A stretch of DNA of 7,892 nt, taken from Desulfovibrionales bacterium. Lineage in GTDB: Bacteria > Desulfobacterota > Desulfovibrionia > Desulfovibrionales > Desulfomicrobiaceae. The DNA lies in assembly GCA_012727515.1 (NCBI GenBank), contig JAAYGZ010000015.1:1-7892 (forward strand), read 5' to 3'. Position numbers and translations under genes: made by a program. Positions 7,257 to 7,892 of the stretch are shown piece after piece. Under the pieces are notes generated by a model. It made no database searches and was not told the origin of the DNA. It saw only the letters and a list, made by a program, of their open reading frames with translations. Positions within the stretch are counted from its first letter, which is position 1. Every line of letters begins with the position of its first letter.

Positions 7257-7385
7257 AAGCTGAACTGGCTATCATCAAGCCTTGCGCCGGGCAACTGGTT
7301 TATTGGCCACAATACCCGCACTTCATAAGGCCCTGAAACAAAAATTCAGCTGCCAGCAGCCAAACTCATACTTGCCAAGAACCAC

Positions 7386-7401
7386 ACACCGCCTTAGGTG
7401 T
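7386..7401. repeat. Inverted repeat ACACC-N6-GGTGT in the divergent intergenic region
   Basis: Two perfect 5-bp arms flank GCCTTA. A further CACCT at 7421-7425 can also pair with AGGTG at 7396-7400. The repeat lies between the M50 gene and the transporter, 12-27 nt upstream of the transporter's candidate -10, where a repressor would be able to block it. It could be an operator. A chance palindrome this short is also possible. Confidence 0.35.
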
Positions 7402-7410
7402 CGCTCCTTC

Positions 7411-7439
7411 TGTATAGTATCACCTGGACGCTCATGCAA
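7411..7439 (-). promoter_or_regulatory. Candidate promoter for the M50-trpS transcript
   Basis: On the minus strand TTGCAT (7439 down to 7434) is followed after exactly 17 nt by TATACA (7416 down to 7411). Both are partial sigma-70 matches (3/6 and 4/6). The -35 would overlap the start codon of the divergent transporter, and a leader of about 145 nt would precede the M50 gene. Weak evidence. Confidence 0.22.
7413..7418 (+). promoter_or_regulatory. Candidate -10 element for the transporter gene
   Basis: TATAGT matches the -10 consensus at five of six bases, but no -35 hexamer is seen at the right distance. Transcription would start only about 7-10 nt before the ATG at 7434, giving a very short leader. 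It overlaps the candidate minus-strand -10. Confidence 0.25.
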
Positions 7440-7892
7440 AAAAATACTTTGAAAATCCGTGCACTTTTGATCTTATGTCTTTTGGCTGCCTTTCCACCTC
7501 TATCCACAGATATGTACCTGCCAGCCTTACCCTTATTGGTTGCGTCGTGGGATAGCACGCCAGCAACCATTAACCTGACCCTGGTTGGTTTTTTTATCAG
7601 CTTCAGTGTGGCTCTGCTGGTTTATGGACCACTCTCAGACCGTTATGGCCGTAAACCCGTGCTTTTGGCCGGGATCTCGCTCTATATTCTGGCCTGCCTG
7701 GGATGTGCCTGGGCCAACAGCGCTACGGCACTGATTATTGGCCGTGTGGCTCAAGGCCTGGGCGCGGCATCTGCTGCCACCCTGTCGCTGGCCATGACCA
7801 AAGATTATTTTGATGGAGCAGAGCGCGTACAGGCCATGACCAAAATGGCTATTATTATTTCACTTGCCCCCATGCTGGCCCCGGTGCTGGGC
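7434..7892 (+). CDS. Bcr/CflA-type drug efflux transporter (MFS), N-terminal 153 residues
   Basis: The open frame runs from the ATG at 7434 off the right edge, covering about the first third to two fifths of a family member (about 400 residues). Visible features are typical of the DHA1 12-helix Bcr/CflA group. 'STDMYLPALP' (24-33) follows the first helix. MFS motif A is 'GPLSDRYGRKPV' (65-76) between helices 2 and 3. 'GRVAQGLGAA' (103-112) lies in helix 4. A motif C-like 'SLAPMLAPVLG' (143-153) is in helix 5. These proteins sit in the inner membrane and export drugs such as bicyclomycin or chloramphenicol, or small metabolites such as cysteine, in exchange for protons; the substrate cannot be read here. 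Only a weak GGA (7426-7428) precedes the ATG. The gene is divergent from the M50-trpS group. No frame break is seen in the visible part. Confidence 0.92.
   Translation, partial: MQKNTLKIRALLILCLLAAFPPLSTDMYLPALPLLVASWDSTPATINLTLVGFFISFSVALLVYGPLSDRYGRKPVLLAGISLYILACLGCAWANSATALIIGRVAQGLGAASAATLSLAMTKDYFDGAERVQAMTKMAIIISLAPMLAPVLG

Noticed and set aside
7345..7364. Hairpin with following T-run on the minus strand (TTTGGCTG-CTGG-CAGCTGAA)
   Set aside because: The stem includes two wobble pairs, and no minus-strand gene upstream in this intergenic region would need terminating. It could act as an attenuator, but there is no further support.
1..7892. Search for CRISPR arrays, insertion sequences, tRNA genes, long direct repeats, and defence or phage genes
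   Set aside because: No repeated unit arrays, transposase motifs, terminal inverted repeats or tRNA-like cloverleaf sequences were noticed by eye. The window is nearly filled by intact housekeeping-type genes.

Overview
This window is an ordinary stretch of bacterial chromosome with roughly balanced base composition. Seven genes or gene parts lie on the minus strand and one divergent gene starts at the right end. The gene set and several protein features suggest a sulfate-reducing Desulfovibrionaceae-type bacterium: a kinase with a DIGHN...VPN H-box, a membrane-anchored TPR protein with a 'MHPLLKKILEHIK' N-terminus, and M50 peptidase next to trpS. That taxonomic call is an inference from remembered family resemblance, not from a search.

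Reading the minus strand from right to left: a small M50 (site-2 type) metalloprotease (6606-7256) is followed 7 nt later by trpS (5585-6598) and then, after 62 nt, by a single-pass coiled-coil protein of unknown function (4893-5522). A clear rho-independent terminator (4815-4837) closes this group. The next group starts just past it: an M3 oligopeptidase (prlC-like, 2703-4781) overlaps by one base with a circularly permuted ribosome-assembly GTPase (ylqF/rbgA-like, 1873-2703). After a 128-nt gap comes a YfgM-like anchored TPR protein (1085-1744). After another gap of about 120 nt comes a sensor histidine kinase (1-963), which runs off the left edge before its ATPase domain.

On the plus strand, a Bcr/CflA-type drug efflux transporter starts at 7434 and runs off the right edge after 153 codons. 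The 177-nt region between it and the M50 gene holds an ACACC-N6-GGTGT inverted repeat and overlapping candidate -10 elements facing both ways.

The genes serve housekeeping roles: tRNA charging, peptide turnover, 50S ribosome maturation, and envelope proteostasis. They are flanked by a sensor kinase and an efflux pump. I see no rRNA or tRNA genes, insertion sequences, CRISPR arrays, phage genes or defence genes, and no convincing sign of a new system. The most useful points are the corrected start of the M3 peptidase, the placement of the terminator just upstream of it, the unusual kinase H-box, and the unknown coiled-coil gene downstream of trpS.
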